Virus record (IMG/VR): IMGVR_UViG_3300049491_000591
Span: 1-29,167 of that record
From: a virus
Strand: one strand, 5' to 3'
Length of the DNA: 29,167 nt
Part shown: in pieces, positions 28,952 to 29,167 of the stretch
How positions within the stretch are numbered: position 1 is the stretch's first letter
How the letters are laid out: each line of letters opens with the position of its first letter
The notes under the pieces: generated by a model
What the model saw: only the letters and a program-made list of their open reading frames with translations
The model's database searches: none
What the model was told of the DNA's origin: nothing
Translations under genes and position numbers: made by a program

Positions 28952-29157
28952 CGCACCCGCGAACCTTTGCGCGGTTTCCCGCTGACTCGACGTGCCCGAT
29001 TTGCGGAACGAACGACGAAGGCGAAACGGTGCTCGTGCCGATTGCTGGCACACTAGATGGCAACATTTCGGAAGCCCGACCAATGCACATGGCGTGCTGC
29101 GTTCCGCGCCAGTGGGACGAAGGCTTGCAACTGGCGCTGAACTGGCCCGCCCCATGA
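28900..29157 (+). CDS. Small CxxC protein, likely cassette-borne
   Basis: From ATG 28900 (AAAGGA 5-6 bases upstream) the ORF encodes 85 residues; ATG 28894 is an alternative. The first 20 or so residues are encoded by the attC-like site (GAGPLQRPVRPHPR). The rest is a small domain: FPADSTCPICGTNDEGETVL, VPIAGTLDGNISEARPMHMA, CCVPRQWDEG. The CPIC plus H...CC arrangement suggests a zinc ribbon-like fold. Similar proteins with CP(I/V)CGTN and a GNI...A.P.H...C end are known from integron gene cassettes and other accessory DNA (from memory). The stop is 10 bases before the window end; no second attC is visible. Confidence 0.65.
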   Translation: MTQSNQAGAGPLQRPVRPHPRTFARFPADSTCPICGTNDEGETVLVPIAGTLDGNISEARPMHMACCVPRQWDEGLQLALNWPAP

Positions 29158-29167
29158 AAAACTGTAC

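Noticed and set aside
28774-28956. Leftward ORF across the attC-like site (SLERTRSG)
   Set aside because: Translation of a folded repeat arm. Similar spurious peptides occur in many genomes wherever such repeats lie (from memory).
1-29167. tRNA genes, CRISPR arrays, integrase or insertion-sequence transposase
   Set aside because: No cloverleaf, repeat-spacer array, tyrosine/serine recombinase motif or transposase was recognised on either strand. This was by eye, so a dedicated tRNA scan could still differ.

Overview
The window is a contiguous stretch of a tailed-phage or prophage genome of high GC content. It was read without database searches. Three things point to a betaproteobacterial (Burkholderiales, perhaps Comamonadaceae) host: the GC-rich codon usage, the Comamonadaceae-like type IV pilin, and the resemblance of the layout to Bcep22-type podoviruses. 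That group is known for one enormous multi-domain protein encoded after the structural genes. Neither end of the phage is visible. No integrase, CI repressor or terminase lies in the window.

Layout. (1) 1-1640, rightward: the end of a glycine-rich tail-fibre-like protein and a very acidic Asp/Trp-rich repeat protein. (2) 1637-13323, rightward: a polyvalent protein of 3825 codons, with N6-adenine methyltransferase, SNF2/DEAH-like helicase, HExxH metallopeptidase and long uncharacterised polyvalent-associated regions. Its N-terminal part is unusual. A small upstream ORF appears to be separated from it by a one-base frameshift, and a normal-looking 101-residue gene (2276-2581) is nested in another frame. 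(3) 13569-16010, rightward: a tightly overlapping lysis/membrane block ending in a 3-TM holin and a GH24-type endolysin. A small membrane protein (13310-13570) lies on the opposite strand in front of it.

(4) 24436 down to 16012, leftward: an early/accessory operon. From the switch outward it has small unknown genes, a Rad52-like annealing protein, a YqaJ-type exonuclease, a Ref-like HNH nuclease, NinB, a Lys-rich-tailed protein, a small secreted basic peptide, a Gp49-RyR fusion, several short genes, a KTSC protein, an AP2-like ORF and a complete type IV prepilin. (5) 24437-24515: a divergent control region with a TTTGCAA-N7-TTGCAAA operator. (6) 24516-28841, rightward: the replication operon, with a Cro-like repressor, small genes, an internally deleted DNA methyltransferase, a YdaU/DUF1376 initiator carrying iterons inside its coding sequence, a P-like helicase loader and a RuvC-like resolvase. 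(7) 28849-29157: an integron attC-like folded site and a small CxxC protein, probably cassette DNA.

How the parts fit. The leftward annealing protein, exonuclease and Ref/NinB genes plus the rightward RuvC form a phage recombination set. The initiator and loader start replication at the iteron cluster. The giant protein is probably carried in the particle and delivered with the DNA to protect it, as P1 DarB is. The pilin, secreted peptide and other small leftward genes look like cargo (morons) that could alter the host surface. The most unexpected items are the phage-borne pilin, which reads in frame from an AP2-like ORF, the attC-like site, the methyltransferase with its centre removed, and the overprinted start of the giant gene.
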